Origin: Polyangium sp. (in: bacteria)
GTDB taxonomy: Bacteria; Myxococcota_A; Polyangia; Palsa-1104
Reading direction: 5' to 3'
Length of the DNA stretch: 11,785 bases
NCBI GenBank assembly: GCA_025450955.1
Contig: JANWLJ010000043.1
Span: forward strand, 1 to 11,785
Shown: positions 1-6,487 of the stretch, one piece after another
How positions within the stretch are numbered: the stretch's first letter is position 1
Layout of the letters: each line of letters begins with the position of its first letter
Position numbers and translations under genes: made by a program
The notes under the pieces: generated by a model
Seen by the model: the letters and a program-made list of their open reading frames with translations, nothing else
Databases searched by the model: none
Told to the model about the DNA's origin: nothing

Positions 1-196
1 CCATTTGATCCGCGAGCTGCCGGACCGCGTCGTTCTTGGTCTTCTTCTGCGCCACCTCACCGCGCGCGACATCGATTTGATGCGCGGTGAGCGCGATGGT
101 CGCGATCTGCGGATCGTTCAGCCCGCTCTCGGCGCCGACCGCCACGCTCGACGCCGCCAAGATCAATGCTGCTACCAGATTCACGGTCGTTTTCAT
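1..196 (-). CDS. DUF4142-like secreted protein, N-terminal part (cut by window edge)
   Basis: Only the first 65 codons are in the window; the gene continues past the left edge. The ATG at 196-194 is preceded by a good ribosome site (AGGAGAG about 4 nt upstream). The protein opens with a Sec signal peptide, MKTTVNLVAALILAASSVAVGA, with likely cleavage just before Glu-Ser. The mature part starts LNDPQIATIALTAHQIDVAR, followed by EVAQKKTKNDAVRQLADQM. This pattern (a residue stretch ending in a Gln/Asp-rich helix, then a helix with V-x-x-x-A-x-x-M) resembles the opening helices of DUF4142 proteins, which are periplasmic ferritin-like four-helix proteins of poorly known function. It is the last minus-strand gene after the CPBP protease gene, 127 bp away, so it probably has its own promoter. 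Family assignment is from a partial sequence and is moderately sure. Confidence 0.7.
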   Translation of the reverse strand, partial: MKTTVNLVAALILAASSVAVGAESGLNDPQIATIALTAHQIDVARGEVAQKKTKNDAVRQLADQM

Positions 197-323
197 CAGG
201 CTCTCCTTTGATATCGACAAGGGCGCACGACCTCACGCAGTCCCTCGTCAGAGACGACCGCGATCGCCAGCCCTTTGCGAATGAGAGCGCCGCACCCCAC
301 GGAGAGTTACAAGAAACGCGAAT

Positions 324-1082
324 TCAATTTCCGACTTCCTGCGGCGCGTCCGCCTCGACCGGGAGCAAGAGCGCGCGCATGTCGATCAGCACGTGGAGCA
401 GCATCGGCAGGAGCAGGCTGCCGCTCGCGATGTAGAGGCCCGCGAGCAGCGCGCCGAAAATGCCGGTGGCGAGCATGCCGGTCCAGCCCTGATAAAGATG
501 GGCCCAGCCGAAGGTGAATCCGAGAATCGCGATTTGAAATGGATTCGAGAGGTGGGGAAATGCGGCGAGGAGAATTGCCAGGCCGAAGCCGCGCCACACC
601 AGCTCTTCGGTGATTCCGGCGGTGACCGCGAGCGCGGCGAAGGCGCGACGCTCGCGCGGCGTGCGCGGAAGCAGGCTGAGCACGTTCTCGCCGCCGGCGA
701 TCACCGGCTTCGGTTTCGGCTTGCCGGCGCGTTTCGCCCGACGCGCGAAGAACAGGCCGATCGCCACGCCGCCGGCGAGCGCGATCGCGAAGCCGGCGAG
801 AAAACCGCCGTCGAGCCCGAGGGAAAAACGCGGACGGCGCACGCCGAGCTCGGACGGGCGGAAGCCGAGGACGAAGATCGAAAGGCCGAGCACGGCCAGC
901 GCCACCGCCCAGCCGCGCAGGGTCCAGCGACGGAAAAAGGGCGCGCGCACATCCGGCTTGCCGGTCGCGATCGCGGCCAGGAGCTGGCGATGCGCCACCT
1001 TGCCGAGGAGCGGCTCACCGACGAGCAGAAAGACCAGGATGGCGAGCGCGACGAGCAGGCGAACGCCGTGCACCGCCGCCAT
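324..1082 (-). CDS. CPBP-family intramembrane metalloprotease (CAAX protease/Abi type)
   Basis: 252-residue polytopic membrane protein. Hydrophobic segments lie near residues 8-25, 57-73, 92-112, 148-175 and 183-240. The three family motifs are present: EExxxRG at 159-165 (EELVWRG), FxxxH at 191-195 (FGWAH) and HxxxD at 230-234 (HVLID). In this family (related to Rce1 and bacteriocin self-immunity proteins) the Glu and His residues bind the metal or activate water, so the active site looks intact. The natural substrate cannot be told from sequence. The ATG start overlaps the TGA stop of the upstream acyl-CoA dehydrogenase by one base (TGATG), with GAAGG about 6 nt upstream, which indicates translational coupling in one transcript. 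A TTG one codon upstream is also open but less likely. The basic loop around residues 114-127 (RRAKRAGKPKPKP) probably faces the cytoplasm. Confidence 0.9.
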   Translation of the reverse strand: MAAVHGVRLLVALAILVFLLVGEPLLGKVAHRQLLAAIATGKPDVRAPFFRRWTLRGWAVALAVLGLSIFVLGFRPSELGVRRPRFSLGLDGGFLAGFAIALAGGVAIGLFFARRAKRAGKPKPKPVIAGGENVLSLLPRTPRERRAFAALAVTAGITEELVWRGFGLAILLAAFPHLSNPFQIAILGFTFGWAHLYQGWTGMLATGIFGALLAGLYIASGSLLLPMLLHVLIDMRALLLPVEADAPQEVGN

Positions 1083-2224
1083 CAATAGCCTTCATTCTTG
1101 GCGATGATCTCGTTCATGATCTCGCGCGTGCCGCCGCCGATCGGGTACAGGCGCGCGTCGCGAAACAGGCGCTCGACGATGGTGCCGCGCAGATAGCCGG
1201 CGCCGCCGTGAAGCTGCACCGCCTGATCGCAGACGAAGCTGCACATATCGGTGGCGGTGTTCTTCGCCATCGCCGCCAGAGACGGAGTGCGCTCGCCGCG
1301 CAGATAACGGGTGGCGACCTCGCCGGTGAGAGCGCGCGCGGCGGCCAGGCGCGAGGCCATCTCGGCCAGCTTGTGGCGGGTGACCTGAAATCCCGAAAGC
1401 GATTTGCCGAACGCCTGCCGCTCGCGCGCGTAGGCGACCGACTGGCGATAGGCGAGCTCGGCGACCGCGACGCACTGCCCGGCGATGTAGAGCCGCTCGG
1501 AGATGAAGTTCTGCACGATCGCGAAGAACCCCTGGCCCTCTTCGCCGAGGCGATTGGCGATGGGGACGCGGCACTCGTCGAACGAGAGCTCGGCGGTGTC
1601 CGAGGCCCACCAGCCCATCTTCTCGAGCCGCTTGGAGACGGCGAAGCCGGGCGTGCCGCGCTCGACGACGAGGAGCGAGAGCCCGCCGTGGCCCGGCCCG
1701 CCGGTGCGCACCGCGAGCGTGACCAGATCGGCGCGGCAGCCCGAGCTGATGAAGGTCTTGGCGCCGGTCACGACATAATGATCGCCGTCGCGCACCGCGC
1801 GGGTCGCGAGCGCGGCCACGTCGGAGCCGGCGCCCGGCTCGGTGATCGCGAGCGCCGCGATCTTCTCGCCGCGCAAGATCGGCGGGATACAGCGTCGCTT
1901 CTGCTCGGCGCTGCCGAGCGCCAAGATCGGCGGCAGCGCGATCCCGTGGGTGCCGAGCCCGACCTTGACCCCCACCGACGTGCCGGCGATGACGAGCTCC
2001 TCGAACGCCGCCAGCGCGTGGCCGAGATCGCCGCCCCCGCCGCCGAGCTCCTCCGGATAACCCACCCCGAGCAGCCCCACCTCCGCCGCCTTGCGATACA
2101 GCTCGCGCGGAAACTCCCCCGCCTCATCCCACGCGTGCGCGTGCGGCGCGATCTCCCGCTCCGCGAACCTTCGAATCTGCCCCCTCAGCGCCAGATGCTC
2201 GTCCCCTTCGAACAAATATCCCAT
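1082..2224 (-). CDS. Acyl-CoA dehydrogenase (LCAD/IVD-like catalytic base)
   Basis: 380 residues, full length for the family. It should oxidise an acyl-CoA to the trans-2-enoyl-CoA using FAD and pass electrons to ETF, in the cytoplasm, as part of fatty-acid or branched-chain catabolism. The order is as expected: N-terminal helical domain (1-118), beta domain with the signature ITEPGAGSD at 127-135, then the C-terminal helical domain with RQAFGKSLSGFQ at 269-280 and QLHGGAGY at 337-344. In medium-chain enzymes the catalytic Glu sits in an IYEGT motif. Here that place reads IGGGT (362-366) with Gly364, but a Glu is present at 243 (SERL), where long-chain and isovaleryl enzymes carry their base. 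Substrate cannot be assigned further. The start fits family alignments; the only SD-like runs are AAGG 12 nt upstream and a G-run abutting the ATG. First gene of a two-gene unit with the CPBP protease. Confidence 0.95.
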   Translation of the reverse strand: MGYLFEGDEHLALRGQIRRFAEREIAPHAHAWDEAGEFPRELYRKAAEVGLLGVGYPEELGGGGGDLGHALAAFEELVIAGTSVGVKVGLGTHGIALPPILALGSAEQKRRCIPPILRGEKIAALAITEPGAGSDVAALATRAVRDGDHYVVTGAKTFISSGCRADLVTLAVRTGGPGHGGLSLLVVERGTPGFAVSKRLEKMGWWASDTAELSFDECRVPIANRLGEEGQGFFAIVQNFISERLYIAGQCVAVAELAYRQSVAYARERQAFGKSLSGFQVTRHKLAEMASRLAAARALTGEVATRYLRGERTPSLAAMAKNTATDMCSFVCDQAVQLHGGAGYLRGTIVERLFRDARLYPIGGGTREIMNEIIAKNEGY

Positions 2225-2310
2225 CCCCCAAGCGTACCTTAATCGCGGGGTCTCTCACTTCGCACGCCTCGAGATTGACCTCGGTCGCCGGGCGTGCGAG
2301 CAAAGAGACA

Positions 2311-2808
2311 ATGGCCAGGATGGGAATCGTCTCGTGGGTGGCGCTCTTGGGCGCGGTGTCGCTGGGCGGCTGCTCGGCCGGGCTCTCGGGCGCGGCGCGC
2401 GCCACGCTCTTGCACGCCGAGCAGATGGAGATCTTCACCGTCGATCCCGCGCCGCAAATCGACGGCAATCCGCATCCCGCGCCGGCGAGCCAGCTCTTTC
2501 ACGAGCACCGGATCCTCGGACGCGCCGAGGTGACCGACGCCGGCGAGCGCGCCCGGCTCGGGCGAATCGTCGACGACAGCACGCACCGATTCGAGGAGGG
2601 CGCGGCGGTGCCCGACTGCTTCAGCCCGCGCCACGGCGTGCGGGTGCGGCGCGGCGCCACCCAGGTCGATCTCCTGATCTGCTATCAGTGCTCGAACGTC
2701 CACGTCTACGCGCCGGGCGGCGAGCGCGATCTCGCGACCCGCGACGTTCAGGGCAAGCTGGACCCGATCTTCGCCGCCCACGGCCTCAAGCCCGCCCCGC
2801 GGCTTTAG
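2311..2808 (+). CDS. Putative lipoprotein with a Cys/His cluster, unknown function
   Basis: 165 residues. A hydrophobic segment ends in the lipobox LGGC (18-21), so Cys21 would be lipidated and the protein anchored to a membrane. The mature part holds a conserved-looking block: DCFSPRHG at 102-109, then after a short beta-like stretch LLICYQC at 121-127. The combination of Cys103, His108 and the CxxC at 124-127 could bind a metal or form disulfides. I recall similar small proteins of unknown function with a C-x-PRHG-x-R ... C-x-x-C pattern in other bacteria, but cannot name a family. The ATG at 2311 was chosen because AAAGAGA precedes it and it gives a compact signal peptide. An ATG at 2320 is an alternative, and the frame is open from a TTG at 2275. 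Divergent from the acyl-CoA dehydrogenase and convergent with the ClC gene 11 bp away. Confidence 0.8.
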   Translation: MARMGIVSWVALLGAVSLGGCSAGLSGAARATLLHAEQMEIFTVDPAPQIDGNPHPAPASQLFHEHRILGRAEVTDAGERARLGRIVDDSTHRFEEGAAVPDCFSPRHGVRVRRGATQVDLLICYQCSNVHVYAPGGERDLATRDVQGKLDPIFAAHGLKPAPRL

Positions 2809-2830
2809 CAGCTAGCGCGTCAGTCCGCGG
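2797..2830. terminator. Possible stem-loop between convergent genes
   Basis: The 11-bp gap between the convergent stops of the lipoprotein and ClC genes is flanked by two CCGCGG hexamers (2797-2802 and 2825-2830), which can pair across a 22-nt loop. The loop contains a small inverted repeat, TAGC-A-GCTA (2806-2814), overlapping the lipoprotein stop codon. There is no T-run on either side, so it is not a classical intrinsic terminator. It may only slow polymerases from either side or be chance in GC-rich DNA. Confidence 0.2.
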
Positions 2831-4178
2831 AGCCGATGGCGCTGGCGGCGGAGTCGACTTCGCCTTCGACGACGACGTCGGTGCGCTCGCGCTTGGTGTC
2901 CAGGAACTCGATGCCGCCGGTGACCACGAACGCGCCGAAGGCGGCGGCGGCGATCACCGGGATGGCGGCGATGCCGCTCATGCCGGAGACGACCAGGATG
3001 GTGGCGAGCGGGACCTTCATCACCGAGACGTTGACCGCGGCCATCCCGCACAGCATCGCCATCGACGGATCCACCGACGGGAATAAGAGCGAGATCGCTT
3101 TTCCCAGACAGGCGCCGATGAAGAAGCAGGGAATGATGATGCCGCCCTTCCAACCGGCGGCGAGCGTCACCGCGACGGTGAACATCTTGGCCGCGGCCAA
3201 AATGAGCAGCAGCTCGAGCGCCGGCTTGGCCTCGAGCAGCGCGTGAGTGAGCTGCTCCTCGCCCCAGAAGCGGGTGTCGGGGAGCTTCCACGCGATCAGG
3301 CCGAGGATGAGCCCGCCGACGGCGCCCTTGATCCACATCGGCAGATTGATTTTATCGGACAGCTTCTTCATCGCCTGAATCCCGCCGACGTAGGGCAAAG
3401 ACGCCAGGCCGCAGGCGAGGCCGATCAAAACCGCGATCGCGAGCTCGCTCACGTGATGAAAGTTGTAGGCGGGGAAGTGCCAGGTGGGCCCGATGCTGTG
3501 GCCGGTGATGAGTGAGAAGATGCCGGTGCCGACGAGCACGCCGATGATCGCCGGGACGGTCGCTTCGTAGTACTCCATCCCGCGCTTGTGCGGAATCTCG
3601 AGCGCGAAGATCGCCGAGCCAACCGGCGCGCCGAACAGGGTGGCGAAGCCGACGCCCATGCCGGTCAGGGTGAGCGTGCGGACGTACTGCTCGGGCAGCT
3701 TGAACCAGCGGTGCAGCCAGGTGCCGACCGAGCCGGTGAGATAGACCATCGGCGCTTCGGGCCCCGCCGAGCCGCCGGCGGCGATCGAGAGCAGCGAGCA
3801 GGGGACGAGCGGCAGGTTGGCGCGCGTGTCCATCCGGCCGTTGTCCATGTGGATGTTGTCGACCACCGCGTCGGTCTCGCCGGGGTGGCCGAGAAAGTAA
3901 CAGAGCCCGACCAGCACGCCGACGCCGGCCATCAATAGATAGACCGGCACGTGGCCCTCGACGATCTTCGAGATCGCGAGCAGGTGATTGAGCGCGTAGG
4001 CGTAGACGCTCGCCACCGCGCCCGCCAGCGCGCCGACCGTGCACACGAGCAGGAGCAGCTTGGCGTCGAGCCCGAGGATGATGTGCGGCGAAAACCGGGC
4101 GAGGAAGAACCGTTCTCGTTTTCCGTGACGCTCGACGGTTCCGGCGATGACTTCAGCTTCCGATTCGGTGTCGCTCAT
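2820..4178 (-). CDS. ClC-family chloride channel/transporter-like protein
   Basis: 452-residue polytopic membrane protein of the voltage-gated chloride channel (ClC) family, without C-terminal CBS domains. Recognisable parts are GGSAGPEAP at 136-144, matching the family's G-x-E-G-P segment so that Glu141 occupies the external gate position; FGAPVGSAIFALE at 182-194; and GWKGGIIIPCFFIGACLG at 342-359, matching the GGIFxP segment. Several usual ion-path residues differ by my by-eye alignment to E. coli ClC: Ile195 stands where the internal proton Glu203 sits, no GSGIP serine motif is seen (the region reads HPGETD near 98-103), and the pore Tyr445 position appears to be Leu. Transported ion and channel-versus-exchanger mode are therefore open. 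The ATG at 4178 starts a typical acidic cytoplasmic N-terminus; the frame stays open upstream to a TTG at 4274, but that extension looks non-coding. No strong SD is seen. Confidence 0.92.
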   Translation of the reverse strand: MSDTESEAEVIAGTVERHGKRERFFLARFSPHIILGLDAKLLLLVCTVGALAGAVASVYAYALNHLLAISKIVEGHVPVYLLMAGVGVLVGLCYFLGHPGETDAVVDNIHMDNGRMDTRANLPLVPCSLLSIAAGGSAGPEAPMVYLTGSVGTWLHRWFKLPEQYVRTLTLTGMGVGFATLFGAPVGSAIFALEIPHKRGMEYYEATVPAIIGVLVGTGIFSLITGHSIGPTWHFPAYNFHHVSELAIAVLIGLACGLASLPYVGGIQAMKKLSDKINLPMWIKGAVGGLILGLIAWKLPDTRFWGEEQLTHALLEAKPALELLLILAAAKMFTVAVTLAAGWKGGIIIPCFFIGACLGKAISLLFPSVDPSMAMLCGMAAVNVSVMKVPLATILVVSGMSGIAAIPVIAAAAFGAFVVTGGIEFLDTKRERTDVVVEGEVDSAASAIGSAD

Positions 4179-4215
4179 CGTTTGCGTGCAGTTCCGTAAC
4201 AGGGTGCGAGTAGTC

Positions 4216-4264
4216 GAACGTTCTGGGAAAAAAAGGAGACATGCTCCTGTAGCGCATTTTTCCC
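4216..4264. promoter_or_regulatory. Nested inverted repeats in a divergent intergenic region
   Basis: The 144-bp space between the divergent ClC and SRPBCC genes contains an A/T-rich patch unlike its surroundings. An 8-bp perfect palindrome GAACGTTC lies at 4216-4223. Directly after it, GGGAAAAA (4225-4232) pairs with TTTTTCCC (4257-4264), and inside that stem AGGAG (4234-4238) pairs with CTCCT (4244-4248). Such symmetry next to two divergent promoters is compatible with operator sites or an mRNA leader structure. I cannot say which, and no matching regulator is encoded nearby. Confidence 0.3.
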
Positions 4265-4322
4265 GAGGGGGCAATGGTCGCGGACCTCAGCTGGCGAAGC
4301 GCTTGCACTGGCTCGGCTCGGG

Positions 4323-4880
4323 ATGACGCGGGCGCTGATCGCGGTTTCGCTCCTCGGGCTCTTCCTGGCGCGGCCGGCCGCGGCGTCGGCGGCGCCCGGC
4401 GTCGAGCTTCAGCCGGTGCCGGGCTCGGAGGGGAAATGGGAGCAGGGCAGCGTGGTGGTGCCGGCGCCCGCCGAGTCGGTGCGCGAGTGGCTCACCGATT
4501 TTCGCGCCTGGCCGCTGCGCTTCCCCGACATCGAGAAGGTGGCGGTGCTCGGCCACACCGCCGACGGGCGGACCATCGTGCGCTTTCGCTCGAGCATCGT
4601 CGGCCGGCCGATCACCGTGCGGGTGAAGATCACCCCGAACGGGCTCGTCTACGACGGGCAGGGCAAGAACGTCACCACCCAGGGGCGGGTGTTCATCGTC
4701 CCGCTCGGCCCCGAGCGGACGCGGGTGATCATGCAATCGACCTCGTCGGTGTCGGGGTTTTTGAGCATCTTCGCCACCCAGCGGATCAAGCGCGAGCGCA
4801 CCCGCGAGAAGCTGCGCTCCGACTTGACCGCGCTCCTCGATCTCGCCGCCGGTCCGTCGCGCGGCCGCTCGTCACGCTAA
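4323..4880 (+). CDS. Exported SRPBCC/START-like protein
   Basis: 185 residues with an N-terminal signal peptide (TRALIAVSLLGLFLARPAAA) and likely cleavage after Ala-Ser-Ala near residue 23. The remainder fits the SRPBCC (START-like) fold that binds hydrophobic ligands. It opens with a strand and amphipathic helix typical of these proteins (VVVPAPAESVREWLTDFRAW, 44-63, then PLRFPDIEKV), continues with alternating beta strands (83-143), and ends in a long C-terminal helix rich in Arg/Lys (151-174). It is likely periplasmic or envelope-associated and may carry or sense a lipid; the ligand is unknown. The Shine-Dalgarno is weak, but the start is supported by the signal peptide and no earlier in-frame ATG or GTG is seen. 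The alpha/beta hydrolase gene begins 28 bp downstream, suggesting cotranscription. Confidence 0.8.
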   Translation: MTRALIAVSLLGLFLARPAAASAAPGVELQPVPGSEGKWEQGSVVVPAPAESVREWLTDFRAWPLRFPDIEKVAVLGHTADGRTIVRFRSSIVGRPITVRVKITPNGLVYDGQGKNVTTQGRVFIVPLGPERTRVIMQSTSSVSGFLSIFATQRIKRERTREKLRSDLTALLDLAAGPSRGRSSR

Positions 4881-4908
4881 CGGCATTGCTGATGCACCCT
4901 TTCGGCAG

Positions 4909-5868
4909 GTGGACGCTCGTCGCAACGTCGCCCTGTTCGCCTGCTTGTCATTCGCCTCGATCTGCGCCGGTTGTCACGAGCTGCCGCCGGCGCCGGAGCC
5001 GCTCGGAGTGATGCACAGCGCGCGGGTCGTCACCTCCTCGTTGCACGCGCGCTTCTCCGTGCTGCCGCCGCCGGCCGGCTGCGCGCCGGTCTTGGCGCCG
5101 GTGGTGTTTCTGCCCGCGCTCGGCTTTACCGGCGACTCGTTCGAGGCGGTCGCGCGGCGCGTGACCGCTTGCCGCGCCCGCATCCTCGTCGACTATCCCG
5201 GAATCGGCGAGGGGCCGACCGTCGACGGCGAGGTGCGCGCGTCAGAGGTGGTGCGCGCGGTCGATGACGTGATCGCGAGCGAGAGCGCGCGGCCGGTGGT
5301 GCTGGTCGGCCACTCGATCGGCGGCGCGATCGCGCTTCGGCTGGCGGTGCGCGATCCCGAGCGCGTCGCCGCGCTGGTGCTGATCGACGCGGCGGTCGCG
5401 CCCTTTCCGCTCTCCTGGTGGGAGCGGCTGGCGCTGCACCCGGCGACCTGGACGCCGCTCTTACGTCTGTTCGGGCCCGCCTACGTGGTGCGCCACGCGC
5501 TGCCGCGGCTCCTCGGCGAGCAGACCAAAGCCGACGAGCACGACGTCGAGGTGCTCGCCGAGCAGCTCGCGCACAAGGCGCGCCGCCAGACCCTGCTCGA
5601 CTCCTCTCGCGTGTTCCTCTCGCCGGCGGAGCTCGAGGCGAGCCGGCGCGATCTCGGTCGGGTGCACGTGCCGGTGACGGTGATCTGGGGACGGCGCGAC
5701 GACGTGGTGCCGAGCAAGGTGGTCACCACCATCCTCCAGGCGCTGCCGCCGGGCGTGCCGCGCGATGTGCGCTGGCTTCCGGGCGGTCATCTGCTCCCCC
5801 TCGAGCGCCCCGAAGCGCTCGCCCGCGCCATCGACGAGATCTCCGGGACGCTCGCGGCCGAGCGCTGA
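4909..5868 (+). CDS. Exported alpha/beta hydrolase (possible lipoprotein)
   Basis: 319 residues, starting with GTG, the first usable start after an in-frame stretch lacking ATG/GTG/TTG. A hydrophobic N-terminus ends in Ala-Gly-Cys (20-22). The -3 residue is Cys rather than Leu, so lipidation at Cys22 is possible but not secure; export seems likely. The fold is alpha/beta hydrolase: an oxyanion-side strand VVFLPALGF (65-73), nucleophile elbow GHSIGG with Ser136, acid candidate Asp264 in GRRDDVVP, and His294 in GGHLLPLE. A cap domain of helices lies around 165-250. The triad is complete, so it should be an active esterase, lipase or related hydrolase; the substrate is not predictable. It follows the SRPBCC gene closely on the same strand and runs convergently into the hemerythrin gene 48 bp away. 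Confidence 0.88.
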   Translation: MDARRNVALFACLSFASICAGCHELPPAPEPLGVMHSARVVTSSLHARFSVLPPPAGCAPVLAPVVFLPALGFTGDSFEAVARRVTACRARILVDYPGIGEGPTVDGEVRASEVVRAVDDVIASESARPVVLVGHSIGGAIALRLAVRDPERVAALVLIDAAVAPFPLSWWERLALHPATWTPLLRLFGPAYVVRHALPRLLGEQTKADEHDVEVLAEQLAHKARRQTLLDSSRVFLSPAELEASRRDLGRVHVPVTVIWGRRDDVVPSKVVTTILQALPPGVPRDVRWLPGGHLLPLERPEALARAIDEISGTLAAER

Positions 5869-5916
5869 AGCGCGCGCGGGTTCGAGGGAGCTTTCGGTTT
5901 TTCGAGGAGGGTTGCG

Positions 5917-6402
5917 CTAGGGCTGGATGACGGGAGGCTCGGACTCGACGCGGACCTCGTTGCGCGGCTCGCCCGCGGCCATCATCTCCTCGGTCGCCGC
6001 CTCCATCTGCTGACCGATCGCCTCCAGCGCGTCGCGCTCGAGGATCTGGGTCACCTCGGGAAACAGCTCGTCCTCCTCCTCCTGCACGTGATGGATGACC
6101 GCGCCCTTGAGCGCCGCGACTTTGCCGTCAAAGCCCGGCTCGTCGGTGGAGTGCATCGCGTCGAGGAGGAGCTTCTTCATCTCGAGGTGCTCTTCATACG
6201 ACTCGTCGACCCGCTCCTCGGTCCGCTTCTCGCGCACCGCCGGATAGAAGAAGCGCTCTTCGATGCTGGCGTGGACCGCGAGGTTGTCCGCGATCTCGAA
6301 GAAGAGCTGCTCCTTCTCGTCGTCGTCGTCGGTGTCCTCGAACCCGCTGAAGAGATTTTCCACGAGCCGATGCTGCTGCTTGAGGAGCTTGATGGCGTCC
6401 AT
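5917..6402 (-). CDS. Hemerythrin HHE domain protein
   Basis: 161 residues. The HHE cation-binding domain spans roughly 1-125, with the iron-ligand pattern spread over four helices: His11 (QQH), His44 and Glu48 (HASIEE), His72 (EEH), and His104/His105 with Glu109 (HHVQEEE). Such proteins bind a di-iron centre and are implicated in oxygen, nitric oxide or oxidative stress handling, in the cytoplasm. An acidic loop (DTDDDDEKE, 23-31) is encoded by a run of GTC-type trinucleotides on the plus strand. The C-terminal 35 residues beyond the domain look flexible. A clear ribosome site (GGAG followed by a short A-run) supports the ATG. It is the third gene of a minus-strand set behind the dehydrogenase (85-bp gap), consistent with a shared stress role. 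Confidence 0.9.
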   Translation of the reverse strand: MDAIKLLKQQHRLVENLFSGFEDTDDDDEKEQLFFEIADNLAVHASIEERFFYPAVREKRTEERVDESYEEHLEMKKLLLDAMHSTDEPGFDGKVAALKGAVIHHVQEEEDELFPEVTQILERDALEAIGQQMEAATEEMMAAGEPRNEVRVESEPPVIQP

Positions 6403-6487
6403 TTTTTCTCCTGGGTGTGCAGTCCACCTTCAACGATGCGCCGCCCGGGTGGGCCGGCAAGGTCGAGGGCGCCCGAGGAGCAATCGA

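Noticed and set aside
1208..2242. 344-codon plus-strand frame across the acyl-CoA dehydrogenase
   Set aside because: Antisense shadow rich in Arg, Asp and Glu with no motif; the minus-strand enzyme explains the open frame.
4241..4252. Mini-ORF ATG-CTC-CTG-TAG behind AGGAG as a possible leader peptide
   Set aside because: The spacer between AGGAG and ATG is only two bases, and the codons show no attenuation logic.
4179..4274. 32-residue N-terminal extension of the ClC protein starting at a TTG
   Set aside because: It would translate through the inverted repeats, has no ribosome site and does not resemble ClC N-termini; the ATG at 4178 is better.
4274..5011. 245-codon plus-strand frame starting after GAGGGGGCA
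   Set aside because: It is out of frame with the SRPBCC and hydrolase genes and is Arg/Ala-rich without motifs.
5869..5916. Terminator between the convergent hydrolase and hemerythrin genes
   Set aside because: There is a short T-run but no stem of useful length before it on either strand.
6403..6487. Promoter or terminator between the dehydrogenase and hemerythrin genes
   Set aside because: Only short GC palindromes are present (for example GGGCGCCC), with no T-run and no convincing -35/-10 pair.
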